Origin: Nocardia otitidiscaviarum NBRC 14405
GTDB lineage: Bacteria; Actinomycetota; Actinomycetes; Mycobacteriales; Mycobacteriaceae
Length of the DNA: 64,000 bases
Assembly (NCBI RefSeq): GCF_000308635.1
Contig: NZ_BAGD01000027.1
Coordinates: 41,378-105,377, forward strand
Direction: 5' to 3'
Below, one piece after another: positions 8,821 through 16,992 of this stretch. Every line of letters starts with the position of its first letter. Position 1 is the stretch's first letter. The notes under the pieces were generated by a model. The model was not told the DNA's origin and did no database searches. It saw only the letters and a list, made by a program, of their open reading frames with translations. The position numbers and the translations under genes were made by a program.

Positions 8821-10242
8821 GTGAGTCTTGTCCCGAACGTCCTCGCCACCCGTTACGCCAGCCCCGAGTTGGTGCACCTGTGGTCGCCCGAGAACAAGAT
8901 CGTGCTCGAGCGGCGGCTCTGGCTGGAGGTGCTGCGCGCCCAGGCCGAACTGGGCGTGGACGTTCCGGCCGGAGTGGTCGAGGACTACGAGCGGGTCGTC
9001 GACCAGGTCGACCTGTCGTCCATCGCCGAGCGGGAGCGCGTCACCCGCCACGACGTGAAGGCCCGCATCGAGGAGTTCAACGCCCTCGCCGGGCATGAGC
9101 ACGTGCACAAGGGCATGACCTCGCGCGACCTCACCGAGAATGTCGAGCAGTTGCAGATCCGCCTGTCGCTCGAGCACGTGTACGCGCACGGCGTGGCCGT
9201 CGCGGCGCGGCTGGCCGAGCGGGCCACGCAGTACCAGCCGCTGGTGATGGCGGGCCGCTCGCACAATGTGGCGGCCCAGGCCACCACCCTCGGCAAGCGC
9301 TTCGCCTCCGCCGCCGACGAACTGCTCATCGCGCTCACCCGCCTGCGCGAGCTGATCGCCCGCTACCCGCTGCGCGGTATCAAGGGCCCGATGGGCACCG
9401 CCCAGGACATGCTTGACCTGCTCGGCGGCGATGCCGCGAAACTGGCGCAGCTGGAGCAGAAGGTGGCGCGGCACCTCGGTTTCGCCACCGTGTTCACCAG
9501 TGTCGGTCAGATCTATCCGCGCTCGCTCGACCACGATGTGCTCTCGGCGCTGGTGCAGGTGGGCGCGGGCCCGTCGTCCTTCGCGCACACCATTCGCCTG
9601 ATGGCCGGGCACGAGCTGGTCACCGAGGGCTTCCAGCCCGGTCAGGTCGGCTCGTCGGCCATGCCGCACAAGATGAACACCCGCTCCTGCGAGCGCGTCA
9701 ACGGCCTGCAGGTGGTGCTGCGCGGCTACGGCTCCATGGCGGCCGAGATGGCGGGCGCGCAGTGGAACGAGGGCGATGTGTTCTGCTCGGTCATCCGCCG
9801 GGTCGCGCTGCCGGACGCCTTCTTCGCCATCGACGGCATGATGGAGACCTTCCTGACGGTGCTGGCCGAATTCGGCGCGTACCCGGCGGTCGTCGAACGT
9901 GAACTCGAGCGCTACCTGCCGTTCCTGGCCACCACCCGCATTCTGATGGCGGCGGTGCGGGCCGGGGTGGGCCGGGAGGCCGCGCACGAGGTCATCAAGG
10001 AGCACGCCGTCGCGGTGGCGCTGGCCATGCGCGAGCAGGGCCGCGAACCCGACCTGCTGGATCGCCTGGCCGCGGACGACCGGATGCCCCTGGACCGTGC
10101 CGCCCTGGACGCGGCGCTGGCGGACCGCACCGCCTTCATCGGTGCGGCCGAGGCGCAGACGGCGGACGTCATCGCCCAGGTGCAGAAGCTGGTGGACGCC
10201 AACCCCGAGGCGGCGCGCTACACGCCGTCGCCGATTCTCTAA
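8821..10242 (+). CDS. purB: adenylosuccinate lyase
   Basis: This 473-aa member of the fumarase/aspartase superfamily acts twice in purine synthesis, releasing fumarate from SAICAR and from adenylosuccinate. Visible landmarks are TRHDVKARIEEF, HKGMTSRDLTEN, the catalytic-His region GRSHNVAAQATT, and the flexible signature loop VGSSAMPHKMN with the catalytic Ser. Length and start fit the family. TAGACT (8807-8812) is 8 nt before the GTG start, so translation probably begins at the mRNA 5' end. The gene stands apart from other pur genes. The following HIT gene has its own -10 box. Confidence 0.95.
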   Translation: MSLVPNVLATRYASPELVHLWSPENKIVLERRLWLEVLRAQAELGVDVPAGVVEDYERVVDQVDLSSIAERERVTRHDVKARIEEFNALAGHEHVHKGMTSRDLTENVEQLQIRLSLEHVYAHGVAVAARLAERATQYQPLVMAGRSHNVAAQATTLGKRFASAADELLIALTRLRELIARYPLRGIKGPMGTAQDMLDLLGGDAAKLAQLEQKVARHLGFATVFTSVGQIYPRSLDHDVLSALVQVGAGPSSFAHTIRLMAGHELVTEGFQPGQVGSSAMPHKMNTRSCERVNGLQVVLRGYGSMAAEMAGAQWNEGDVFCSVIRRVALPDAFFAIDGMMETFLTVLAEFGAYPAVVERELERYLPFLATTRILMAAVRAGVGREAAHEVIKEHAVAVALAMREQGREPDLLDRLAADDRMPLDRAALDAALADRTAFIGAAEAQTADVIAQVQKLVDANPEAARYTPSPIL

Positions 10243-10286
10243 GCGAGAGAACGTATTCGGTAGGCAATGGTTCTAGGCTGCCGGGC

Positions 10287-10712
10287 ATGAATCCGTACAC
10301 GATCTTCTCCGATATCGTCGCCGGCCGCGCACCCTCGTCCAAGGTGTACTCCGACGATGATGTGTTGGCGTTCATGGATATTCGGCCGTTCACCCCCGGG
10401 CATCTGCTGGTGATCCCGAAGGTTCCGGCCAAGAGTCTGGCGGAGCTGGATCCGGTCGTCGGCGGGAAGCTGTTTCAGGTCGGCCAGCGCCTCGCCGCGG
10501 CGCTGCGGGAGTCGGAGGTCGGCTGCGACGGGGTGAATTTCTTCCTCGCGGACGGCGTGACGGCGGGGCAGGAGGTGTTCCATGTGCATCTGCATGTGAT
10601 TCCCCGCACGCCGGGCGACGGCTTCGGATTGCGGGGGCGGCCGACGACGCCGCAGCGTGCGGATCTGGACTACCTGGCGGGCTCGATCCGGGGTGCGCTG
10701 GATCGGCTGTAA
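10287..10712 (+). CDS. HIT family protein
   Basis: This 141-aa histidine-triad protein carries H99, H101 and H103 (FHVHLHVIPR) and an N-terminal FSDIVAGRAPSSKVY segment. It is only distantly similar to the HIT protein at 2444-2869; this one has the more canonical Hint-like C-terminus. Members hydrolyse nucleoside phosphoramidates such as AMP-lysine. TAGGCT (10274-10279) lies 7 nt before the ATG, suggesting a leaderless message independent of purB, whose stop is 44 bp upstream. The two HIT genes in this window lie about 7.4 kb apart and were probably not produced by a recent duplication. Confidence 0.88.
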   Translation: MNPYTIFSDIVAGRAPSSKVYSDDDVLAFMDIRPFTPGHLLVIPKVPAKSLAELDPVVGGKLFQVGQRLAAALRESEVGCDGVNFFLADGVTAGQEVFHVHLHVIPRTPGDGFGLRGRPTTPQRADLDYLAGSIRGALDRL

Positions 10713-10849
10713 TTCATAGCGGCACGGCATTACCATATGCGTACCACATGGTTTGCCAAAGACACGCCGTATGACTGTTTCCGCCCCTCCGTGCATCCGT
10801 GTGGGTAACGTGTAACCCCTCTTGTGGTGGGCTTGATGGAGGTGGGGAT

Positions 10850-11809
10850 ATGTATCGTAGAGCCGTTGCGGCGGCCGTTCTTTCGATCGCTGTCGGTTTG
10901 CTCAGCCCGGTGCTGGCCGAACCGGCAACCGCGAGCGCGGCGCAGGTCGTCCGGATCGACGACCTCGCTCCCACCCGCTCGGCGATCTTCATCCACTCCG
11001 CCGCCATGAACCGCACGATTCAGGTGCAGGTGCTGCACCCGGCGGGCGGCGGCGCGCGGCCCTCCTACTACCTGCTCGACGGCCTGGATCCCGGTGCGGG
11101 GCAGAGCACCTGGACCAATGCCACCGACGCCGAACCGTTCTTCCGCGGCAAGAACGTCAATGTCGTGCTGCCGATGGGCGGACAGGCCAGCTACTACACC
11201 GACTGGATCGCCGACGACCCGAAGTTCGGCCGGTACCGCTGGGAAACCTTCCTCACCGAGGAACTGCCGCCGATCATCGACAGCCATTTCGCGGGCAACG
11301 GCGTGAACGCCATCGGCGGCCTGTCCATGGGCGGCAACGCGGCCTTCATGCTGGCGACGCGGCGGCCGGACCTGTATCGCGCGGTGGCGGGCTACAGCGC
11401 TTGCCCGGACACCTCCATCGCCCAGGGTGCGATGCTGTTCTCCATCGCCAATCGCGGTGGCAATCCGTTCAATATGTGGGGTCCGGTCTCGAGTCCCGCG
11501 TGGGCCGAACACAATCCGGCACTGCTGGCGGACCGGTTGCGGGGCAAGACCATTTACCTGTCCACCGGCACCGGGCTGCCCGGTCCGCACGAACTCGAGA
11601 TCAAACCCCAGCTGCCGGAGAACATCTTCTTCGGCGGTCCCATCGAATTCGGCGTGAACGCCTGCGTGACCGCGTTCGAGAGTCGCCTGCGGGAGCTCGG
11701 TATTCCGGCCCGCGTCGACTACAGCCCGGTCGGGACGCACTCCTGGTCGTACTGGAAGGACACGCTGCACTCCTCGTGGCCGACCATCGCCGGGGCGATC
11801 GGGGCCTGA
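10850..11809 (+). CDS. secreted esterase of the antigen 85/mycolyltransferase type
   Basis: This 319-aa exported alpha/beta hydrolase has a signal peptide at about residues 1-30 (MYRR, a hydrophobic core, then AEPATASA). The nucleophile elbow GLSMGG places Ser159, and VGTHSWSYW holds the catalytic His297; both match the layout of antigen 85 enzymes, which transfer mycolic acids onto trehalose or arabinogalactan outside the cell. A YLLDGLDPG segment forms the oxyanion region. ATG 10850 was chosen because GGAGGTGGGG precedes it and the signal peptide starts there. Mycolyl transfer rather than simple esterase activity is inferred; nocardiae carry many paralogues. Confidence 0.82.
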   Translation: MYRRAVAAAVLSIAVGLLSPVLAEPATASAAQVVRIDDLAPTRSAIFIHSAAMNRTIQVQVLHPAGGGARPSYYLLDGLDPGAGQSTWTNATDAEPFFRGKNVNVVLPMGGQASYYTDWIADDPKFGRYRWETFLTEELPPIIDSHFAGNGVNAIGGLSMGGNAAFMLATRRPDLYRAVAGYSACPDTSIAQGAMLFSIANRGGNPFNMWGPVSSPAWAEHNPALLADRLRGKTIYLSTGTGLPGPHELEIKPQLPENIFFGGPIEFGVNACVTAFESRLRELGIPARVDYSPVGTHSWSYWKDTLHSSWPTIAGAIGA

Positions 11810-11821
11810 TCCGCCCGGAAA

Positions 11822-12037
11822 TCAGTTTCGGGGGCGGTTGAATTCACCGTCCTTGGCACCGGCCACGAAGGCCGCCCACTCGCCCGGGGTGAAGATCAGC
11901 ACGGGCCCGTCCGGGTCGGCGGAATTGCGCAATCCGATATTTCCGCTGGCCAGGAAGGCGACCTCGACACCGTCGCCGGTGTCGGTGCTGCGCCGCCATA
12001 CGGCATCGGGCTCGATCTCGCGGTTCTTGGCTTCCAC
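11822..12037 (-). CDS. DUF397 domain-containing protein
   Basis: This 71-aa protein shows the DUF397 pattern: AVWRRSTDTGDGVEVAFLAS, then GLRNSADPDGPVLIFTPGEW and AAFVAGAKDGEF. DUF397 proteins are small actinobacterial proteins usually encoded beside an XRE-type regulator and thought to act as its partner or antagonist. Here no XRE gene is adjacent; the nearest is about 12 kb away. GTG 12037 was chosen because AGGAG lies 6 nt upstream on the minus strand; a longer in-frame start exists at 12127 but has no site. The gene is divergent from the small His/Cys protein at 12150. Confidence 0.75.
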   Translation of the reverse strand: MEAKNREIEPDAVWRRSTDTGDGVEVAFLASGNIGLRNSADPDGPVLIFTPGEWAAFVAGAKDGEFNRPRN

Positions 12038-12149
12038 TCGAACTCCTGTGCGTGGTGGTACCGGACGGTGATTTGGGTCGCACTCATACTGCCAGGGTTT
12101 GCCGGTTGCCCGGATCGGATATTCCATCTTGTGTCAGCAGGAAGGAGGT

Positions 12150-12365
12150 ATGGTGCGCACGCCATGGTCCCCTCAGCGAGCAGCCCCCATCTCCGATAGT
12201 TGTGAGGTAGTGCCCGGTCGCTTCACCATCGAATTGGCACAGAGCATTCTGCGAATCCACCGAAGTTGTCCGACCGATCAGTGCGCACGACGCAAGGCGG
12301 CAGTCTTCTACCTCTACGAGCAGAATCGCCATCTGGCCGGTAACGGCCGTCGTCGGCTGCGCTAG
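12150..12365 (+). CDS. small His/Cys protein, H-x2-C-x4-C type
   Basis: This is a 71-aa unrecognised protein. Its core is FTIELAQSILRIHRSCP followed by TDQCARRKAAVFYL and a basic tail. The spacing H-x2-C-x4-C-x3-K, a helix before it and a Leu/Gly/Arg end recur in the small protein at 25619-25837, so the two look like paralogues. The Cys pair with the preceding His could bind a metal. AAGGAGG at 12142-12148 is close to ATG 12150, so GTG 12153 or GTG 12213 are possible starts. It is divergent from the DUF397 gene. The function is unknown. Confidence 0.5.
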   Translation: MVRTPWSPQRAAPISDSCEVVPGRFTIELAQSILRIHRSCPTDQCARRKAAVFYLYEQNRHLAGNGRRRLR

Positions 12366-12456
12366 CCGTCGGCACTCCGGGTCCGAGCCGTCGTAGCCTG
12401 AGCGCGACGGCCGGGTGCGCGCCGGGCGGGCGGAGTTGCGCACTACGGTGGATCGC

Positions 12457-14616
12457 ATGGCTCTGGACAGTGGTAGCGCAGCGACGACCTCCGAATCCGT
12501 GGTGACCGCGCCGATCGCGAAGCGGGTTCCGGCGGAGCGCGTCCATCACGGTGATGTGTTCACCGACGAGTACGAATGGTTGCGGGACAAGGAGAATCCC
12601 GAGGTCATCGCGTATCTGGAGGCGGAGAACGCCTATACCGACGCGCAGACGGCGCAGTTGGGGCCGCTGCGGGAGAAGATCTTCGACGAGATCAAGTCGC
12701 GTACCCAGGAGACCGATCTGTCGGTGCCGACGCGCATGGGCGACTGGTGGTACTACTCGCGCAGTTTCGAGGGCAAACAGTACGGCGTGCACTGCCGCTG
12801 CCCGATCGGCGACCGGGACGACTGGACCCCGCCGCAACTCGAGGTCGATACCGAGGTCCCCGGCGAGCAGGTGCTGCTGGACAGCAATGAACTGGCCGAG
12901 GGGCACGACTTCTTCGCCCTCGGCGCGTTCTCCATCAGCCACGCGGGCGATCTGCTGGCCTACTCCGTCGACACCGTCGGCGACGAGCGCTACGTGCTGC
13001 GCTTCAAGAATCTGGAGACCGGCGAGGCGCTGGCCGACGAGATCCCGGGCACCGCGCCCGGCGCGACCTGGTCGCTGGACGGCACCCACGTCTTCTACCA
13101 GACCGTCGACGAGTCCTGGCGGCCCGACACCGTGTGGCGGCACCGCCTGGGCACCGCCCAGGACGCCGATGTCAAGGTCTTCCACGAGCCCGACGAGCGC
13201 TACTGGGTCAGCATCGGCGCCACCCGATCGGAGAAGTACCTCGTCATCTGGGTCGGCTCCAAGATCACCACCGAGGGCTGGATCCTGGAGTCCGACCAGC
13301 CCGAGGGCGAGTTCCGGGTGCTCATGCCGCGCCGCGAAGGCGTGGAGTACTCGGCCGAGCACGCCGTCATCGGCGGCGCGGACCGGCTGCTCATCCTGCA
13401 CAACGATGTCGTCGACGGCGTGAAGGCGGAGAACTTCGTACTCGCCGAGGCCCCGGTCGACGATCCCGCGAATCAGCGCGTCCTCATCGGTCACCGCGAC
13501 GATGTGCGGCTCGAGGATGTCGACGCCTTCTCCGACAAACTGGTGCTGTCCTACCGCCGTGAGGCGCTGCCGCGCGTCGCGGTCTGGCCGCTGACCGCCG
13601 ACGGCTACGGCGAACTCGCCGAGATCCAGTTCGGCCTGGAGCTGTTCGCCGCCGGGCTGGGCTCCAATCCGGAGTGGGAGCAGCCGACCCTGCGCATGGG
13701 GGTCACCTCCTTCATCACGCCGATGCGGATCTTCGACTACGTGCCGGCCACCGGCGAGATGCTGCTGCGCAAGGAACAGCCGGTGCTCGGCGACTTCCAG
13801 GCCGACGACTACGAGCAGCATCGGGTGTGGGCGGTGGCGTCGGACGGCACCCGCATTCCGGTGTCCATCGTCAAGCGCAAGGATCTCGGCGACGGCCCGA
13901 AGCCGCTGCTGCTCTACGGTTACGGCTCCTACGAGGCCAGTATCGATCCGGGCTTCTCGGTGGCGCGACTGTCGCTGCTGGATCGCGGCATGGTGTTCGC
14001 GGTCGCGCATGTGCGCGGCGGCGGTGAGATGGGCCGCCTGTGGTACGAGCACGGCAAGACGCTCACCAAGAAGAACACCTTCACCGATTTCGTCTCCTGC
14101 GCACGGCATCTCGTGGACACCGGTGTCACCGCGCCCGACCGCATGATCGCCGACGGCGGCAGTGCGGGCGGCCTGCTGGTGGGCGCGGTGGCCAATCTCG
14201 CGCCGGAGCTGTTCGCGGGCATCCTGGCCAACGTGCCTTTCGTGGACCCGCTGACCTCCATCCTCGACCCGTCGCTCCCGCTCACCGTGATCGAATGGGA
14301 CGAATGGGGGAATCCCCTGGCGGACAAGGAAGTCTACGAGTACATGAAGTCGTACTCGCCGTACGAGAACGTGGCGGCGGTGGACTATCCGGCCATCCTG
14401 GCCATCACCAGCCTCAACGACACCCGTGTGCTCTACGTGGAACCGGCCAAGTGGGTCGCGAAACTGCGTGCCACCAAGACCGGCGACAGCCAACTGCTGC
14501 TCAAGACCGAGATGACCGCCGGGCACGGCGGCGTCTCCGGCCGCTACGAGAAGTGGAAGGAAGTCGCGTTCGAATTCGCCTGGGTGCTGGAGAAGGTCGG
14601 CCTGGCCGACCGCTGA
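12457..14616 (+). CDS. ptrB: S9 family peptidase, oligopeptidase B
   Basis: This 719-aa cytoplasmic serine peptidase has an N-terminal beta-propeller (about residues 70-430) that gates access to the active site, followed by an alpha/beta-hydrolase domain. The nucleophile elbow is DGGSAGGLLVG, the catalytic Asp lies near TSLNDTRVLYVEPAKW, and the His is in MTAGHGGVSGRYEKW. These are the S9A oligopeptidase B hallmarks; the enzyme cleaves short peptides after Arg or Lys. ATG 12457 is supported by TACGGT 7 nt upstream (leaderless). M. tuberculosis carries the gene split in two (ptrBa/ptrBb, from memory); here it is one intact frame. It converges on gadB across a strong hairpin. Confidence 0.9.
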   Translation: MALDSGSAATTSESVVTAPIAKRVPAERVHHGDVFTDEYEWLRDKENPEVIAYLEAENAYTDAQTAQLGPLREKIFDEIKSRTQETDLSVPTRMGDWWYYSRSFEGKQYGVHCRCPIGDRDDWTPPQLEVDTEVPGEQVLLDSNELAEGHDFFALGAFSISHAGDLLAYSVDTVGDERYVLRFKNLETGEALADEIPGTAPGATWSLDGTHVFYQTVDESWRPDTVWRHRLGTAQDADVKVFHEPDERYWVSIGATRSEKYLVIWVGSKITTEGWILESDQPEGEFRVLMPRREGVEYSAEHAVIGGADRLLILHNDVVDGVKAENFVLAEAPVDDPANQRVLIGHRDDVRLEDVDAFSDKLVLSYRREALPRVAVWPLTADGYGELAEIQFGLELFAAGLGSNPEWEQPTLRMGVTSFITPMRIFDYVPATGEMLLRKEQPVLGDFQADDYEQHRVWAVASDGTRIPVSIVKRKDLGDGPKPLLLYGYGSYEASIDPGFSVARLSLLDRGMVFAVAHVRGGGEMGRLWYEHGKTLTKKNTFTDFVSCARHLVDTGVTAPDRMIADGGSAGGLLVGAVANLAPELFAGILANVPFVDPLTSILDPSLPLTVIEWDEWGNPLADKEVYEYMKSYSPYENVAAVDYPAILAITSLNDTRVLYVEPAKWVAKLRATKTGDSQLLLKTEMTAGHGGVSGRYEKWKEVAFEFAWVLEKVGLADR

Positions 14617-14631
14617 GCCGTCGCACCGGGA

Positions 14632-14656
14632 CACGGCGGTCGCCCGGACCGCCGTG
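14632..14656. terminator. bidirectional hairpin between ptrB and gadB
   Basis: A perfect 10-bp stem, CACGGCGGTC/GACCGCCGTG, with a 5-nt loop lies in the 65-bp gap between two convergent genes. There is no long T-run, as is common in high-GC actinomycetes. Confidence 0.6.
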
Positions 14657-14681
14657 CCCCCCTTGGCGACAACACGTTCCG

Positions 14682-16094
14682 CTATCGCCGCGAGCCGGAC
14701 CCGCGGGCATTCGACGTCGGCACCGCCGCCGTGGCCGAGTGGGTGAAGCCGCCCACGTCCGCCCGGGTGAGCGGGGCGGATCGGGGATTCTCGCGCAGTT
14801 GGGCGATACCGCGCCCCATATCGGCGAGCAGCAGGTCGATCATGTCGACGCTGAAGCCGTGGCGCAGCACCGCGCGCATGATGGTCTCGTGCTCGCGGTC
14901 GGCGGGCAGCGGGTAGGCGGCGATCAGCCAGCCGCGGGTGCGCAGGCGATCGGACAGGTCGTAGAGGTTGAAACCGGGATCGCCGTCCCGCAGCGTCCAG
15001 GACACGGCGGTGATGCCGCGCCGCGGATCGCCGTCGTGGATCAGCTCGAAGGGGCCGAGGTGGCGCACCCCCGCCGCCAGGTGTCGCGCGACCCGGTAGA
15101 TCTGCTGCTGGACCCGCCGGTAGCCGGTCCGGCCGAGCCGGATGAAGTCGTAGTACTGGGTGATCACCTGCCCGCCGGGGCGGGAGAAATTGAGATTGAA
15201 GGTGGCCATGCTGCCACCCAGATAGTCGACGTCGAAGATGAGCTCCGCGGGCAGGTCGGCCGCCTCCCGCCAGATCGCCCAGCCCGCGCCGAGCGGGGCC
15301 AGCCCGGTCTTGTGGCCGGAGGCGTTGATCGATTTCACCCGGGGCAGCCGGAAATCCCACTCCAGATCCGGAGCGCAGAACGGGGCGAGGAAGCCACCGC
15401 TGGCGGCGTCGACGTGGATGGGGATGTCGAGCCCGGTGCGGGTCTGGATCTCGTCGAGCGCACGGCTGATCCCGGCGACGTCCTCGAACAGTCCGGTGAA
15501 GGTCTGCCCGAAGGTGGGCACCACCATGATGGTGTTCTCGTCGACGAACCCCGCGATATCGTCCGGATGCAGGGTGAGGCGGTCGCCGCGCAGCGGCACC
15601 TGCCGGATTTCCACGTCGAAGTAGCGGGCGAACTTCTCCCAGCACACCTGGACCGGGCCGCACACGAAGTTGGGCGTGCCCGTGCCGCCGCGAGCGCGCC
15701 AGCGGAACTTGGCGGCCAGGCCGCCCAGCATGGCGGCCTCGCTGGAGCCGGTGGTGGAGGTGCCCAGAGCGGTGGCCGGGTCGGGGGCGTGCCACAGGTC
15801 GGCCACCATCCGGACCGCGCGCCGCTCGAGTTCGGCGGTCTGCGGGTATTCGTCCTTGTCGACGATGTTCTTGTCGATGGAGTCGTTCATGAGCCGCCGG
15901 GCCTGATCGTCCACCCAGGTGGTGCAGAAGGTCGCCAGATTCATGCGGGAGACGCCGTCGAGCATGAGTTCGTCGTGCACGATCTCGTAGGCGACCTGGG
16001 GCAGCATCTCCGGCTCCGGAAAGCCCGCCTTGGGCGCACCGTGGCGCAGGCCGGGCAGCGCGTACAGGTCATGGGATTCGGACTTCTCGGCCAT
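14682..16094 (-). CDS. gadB: glutamate decarboxylase
   Basis: This 470-aa PLP enzyme (group II decarboxylase) converts glutamate and a proton to GABA and CO2. It shows the TSTTGSSEAAMLGGLA cofactor loop, the HVDAASGGFLAPF segment and the Schiff-base lysine in INASGHKTGLAPLG. The C-terminus carries a family-like tail with an HSATAAVP segment. ATG 16094 was chosen because GGAGG lies 6 nt upstream. In a working acid-resistance or GABA system the enzyme is paired with the GadC antiporter; here the divergent neighbour is a decayed gadC. The reading frame of gadB itself is intact and no key residue is obviously lost. Confidence 0.9.
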   Translation of the reverse strand: MAEKSESHDLYALPGLRHGAPKAGFPEPEMLPQVAYEIVHDELMLDGVSRMNLATFCTTWVDDQARRLMNDSIDKNIVDKDEYPQTAELERRAVRMVADLWHAPDPATALGTSTTGSSEAAMLGGLAAKFRWRARGGTGTPNFVCGPVQVCWEKFARYFDVEIRQVPLRGDRLTLHPDDIAGFVDENTIMVVPTFGQTFTGLFEDVAGISRALDEIQTRTGLDIPIHVDAASGGFLAPFCAPDLEWDFRLPRVKSINASGHKTGLAPLGAGWAIWREAADLPAELIFDVDYLGGSMATFNLNFSRPGGQVITQYYDFIRLGRTGYRRVQQQIYRVARHLAAGVRHLGPFELIHDGDPRRGITAVSWTLRDGDPGFNLYDLSDRLRTRGWLIAAYPLPADREHETIMRAVLRHGFSVDMIDLLLADMGRGIAQLRENPRSAPLTRADVGGFTHSATAAVPTSNARGSGSRR

Positions 16095-16256
16095 GCTGCC
16101 TCCGGATTCGCGGCCGGTAGTTGCCACTCTTCGAGTACTTACGCGTTCATTACCGAAACTCGTTGGACAGCTTACCGTTTCATATCCGAAATTCGGTTGC
16201 TGGACGATTACCATCCTGCATATGGACTATCACCACGGTCGCGAGCGCGTGGTTCG

Positions 16257-16655
16257 ATGATGGCGACGACCAGGGCCGCGACGGCCACCAACTACCTCCC
16301 CTGGATCACGCTGGCCCTGATGACCACCAGCTCGGTGGCGAGCCTGCGGGCCGCGCCGACCATGGCGGTCTACGGACTGGTGTGCGTATTCCTCTACCTG
16401 CTGCCCGCCGTGCTGTTCCTGTTGCCCACCGCCTTCGTGGCGGCGGAGCTGGCGTCCGGCTGGGCGGTCGGGGTGTACCGGTGGGTGGGGGAGGGGATCT
16501 CGCAACCGGCGGGTACGTGGCCATCGTCATCATCACCATCTACTGGGCGGCGGTGTACATCTCCTCGCAGGGCACCAAAACCGTGGCTGGACTGTCGAGT
16601 GCGGGACTGGTCATCGGCACCCTGATACCCGGAGCGCTGCTGACGCCGCCACCGC
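16257..16655 (+). pseudogene. gadC-like glutamate/GABA antiporter remnant
   Basis: The N-terminal part reads as an APC-family permease: ATNYLPWITLALMTTSSVAS, then RAAPTMAVYG and a hydrophobic helix ending FVAAELASGWAVGVYRWVGE. Near 16505 the frame shifts by one class, and similarity resumes at a much later helix (YVAIVIITIYWAAVYISSQG, TVAGLSSAGLVIGTLIPGAL), so about two or three central helices are missing. After about 16650 the rest of the transporter (some 300 residues) is gone. Two adjacent ATGs (16257, 16260) could start the frame. No functional transporter can come from this DNA. It is divergent from gadB with a 162-bp gap. Confidence 0.8.
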
Positions 16656-16978
16656 CAAGGCCGAGCGGTTGCACGCCCGGCTGCTCGCCGCGGGACTGGC
16701 CGCGCCCGATCCGCGGGTCATCGCCGACTCGCTCGGCGCCGACGGCGGGCTGGTGTGCCAGGACCCGTCGTCACCGCTGGTCCAGGCGCGCTACCAGGCC
16801 GCCATCAGCAATGGCGCGACCGGTCCGGGAGCGCGGCCGGTCACCTGGGACCGCGATCTGCTGGCGGCCACCGCCCTGGCCATCGAGACCTACTTGCCCG
16901 GATCGCCTCGCCGCCTACCTGGAGGAGACGGGAACACTGAGAACCGGTGACACGCTGAAACCTCGAGGCAACCAGTAA
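16656..16978 (+). pseudogene. frameshifted remnant of an unrecognised protein
   Basis: One frame reads TAKAERLHARLLAAGLAAPD, PRVIADSLGADGGLVCQDPS and an ISNGATGPGARPV segment, then LAIETYLP. The same protein clearly continues in another frame as DRLAAYLEETGTLRTGDTLK to a stop at 16976-16978. A single-base indel near 16905 explains the switch. The sequence looks like a genuine soluble protein of about 105 residues, possibly a companion of the gad locus, but I do not recognise the family. It follows the gadC remnant directly and its own start is missing, so it was probably damaged in the same decay. Confidence 0.6.
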
Positions 16979-16992
16979 GTCAGGAGCTTGCT

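Noticed and set aside
12223..15795. Open frame of 1190 codons on the minus strand across ptrB and gadB
   Set aside because: It is the antisense of ptrB joined to a frame of gadB; composition is Arg/Gly/His/Ala-rich, no family motif, and the sense genes are complete. High GC keeps such frames open.
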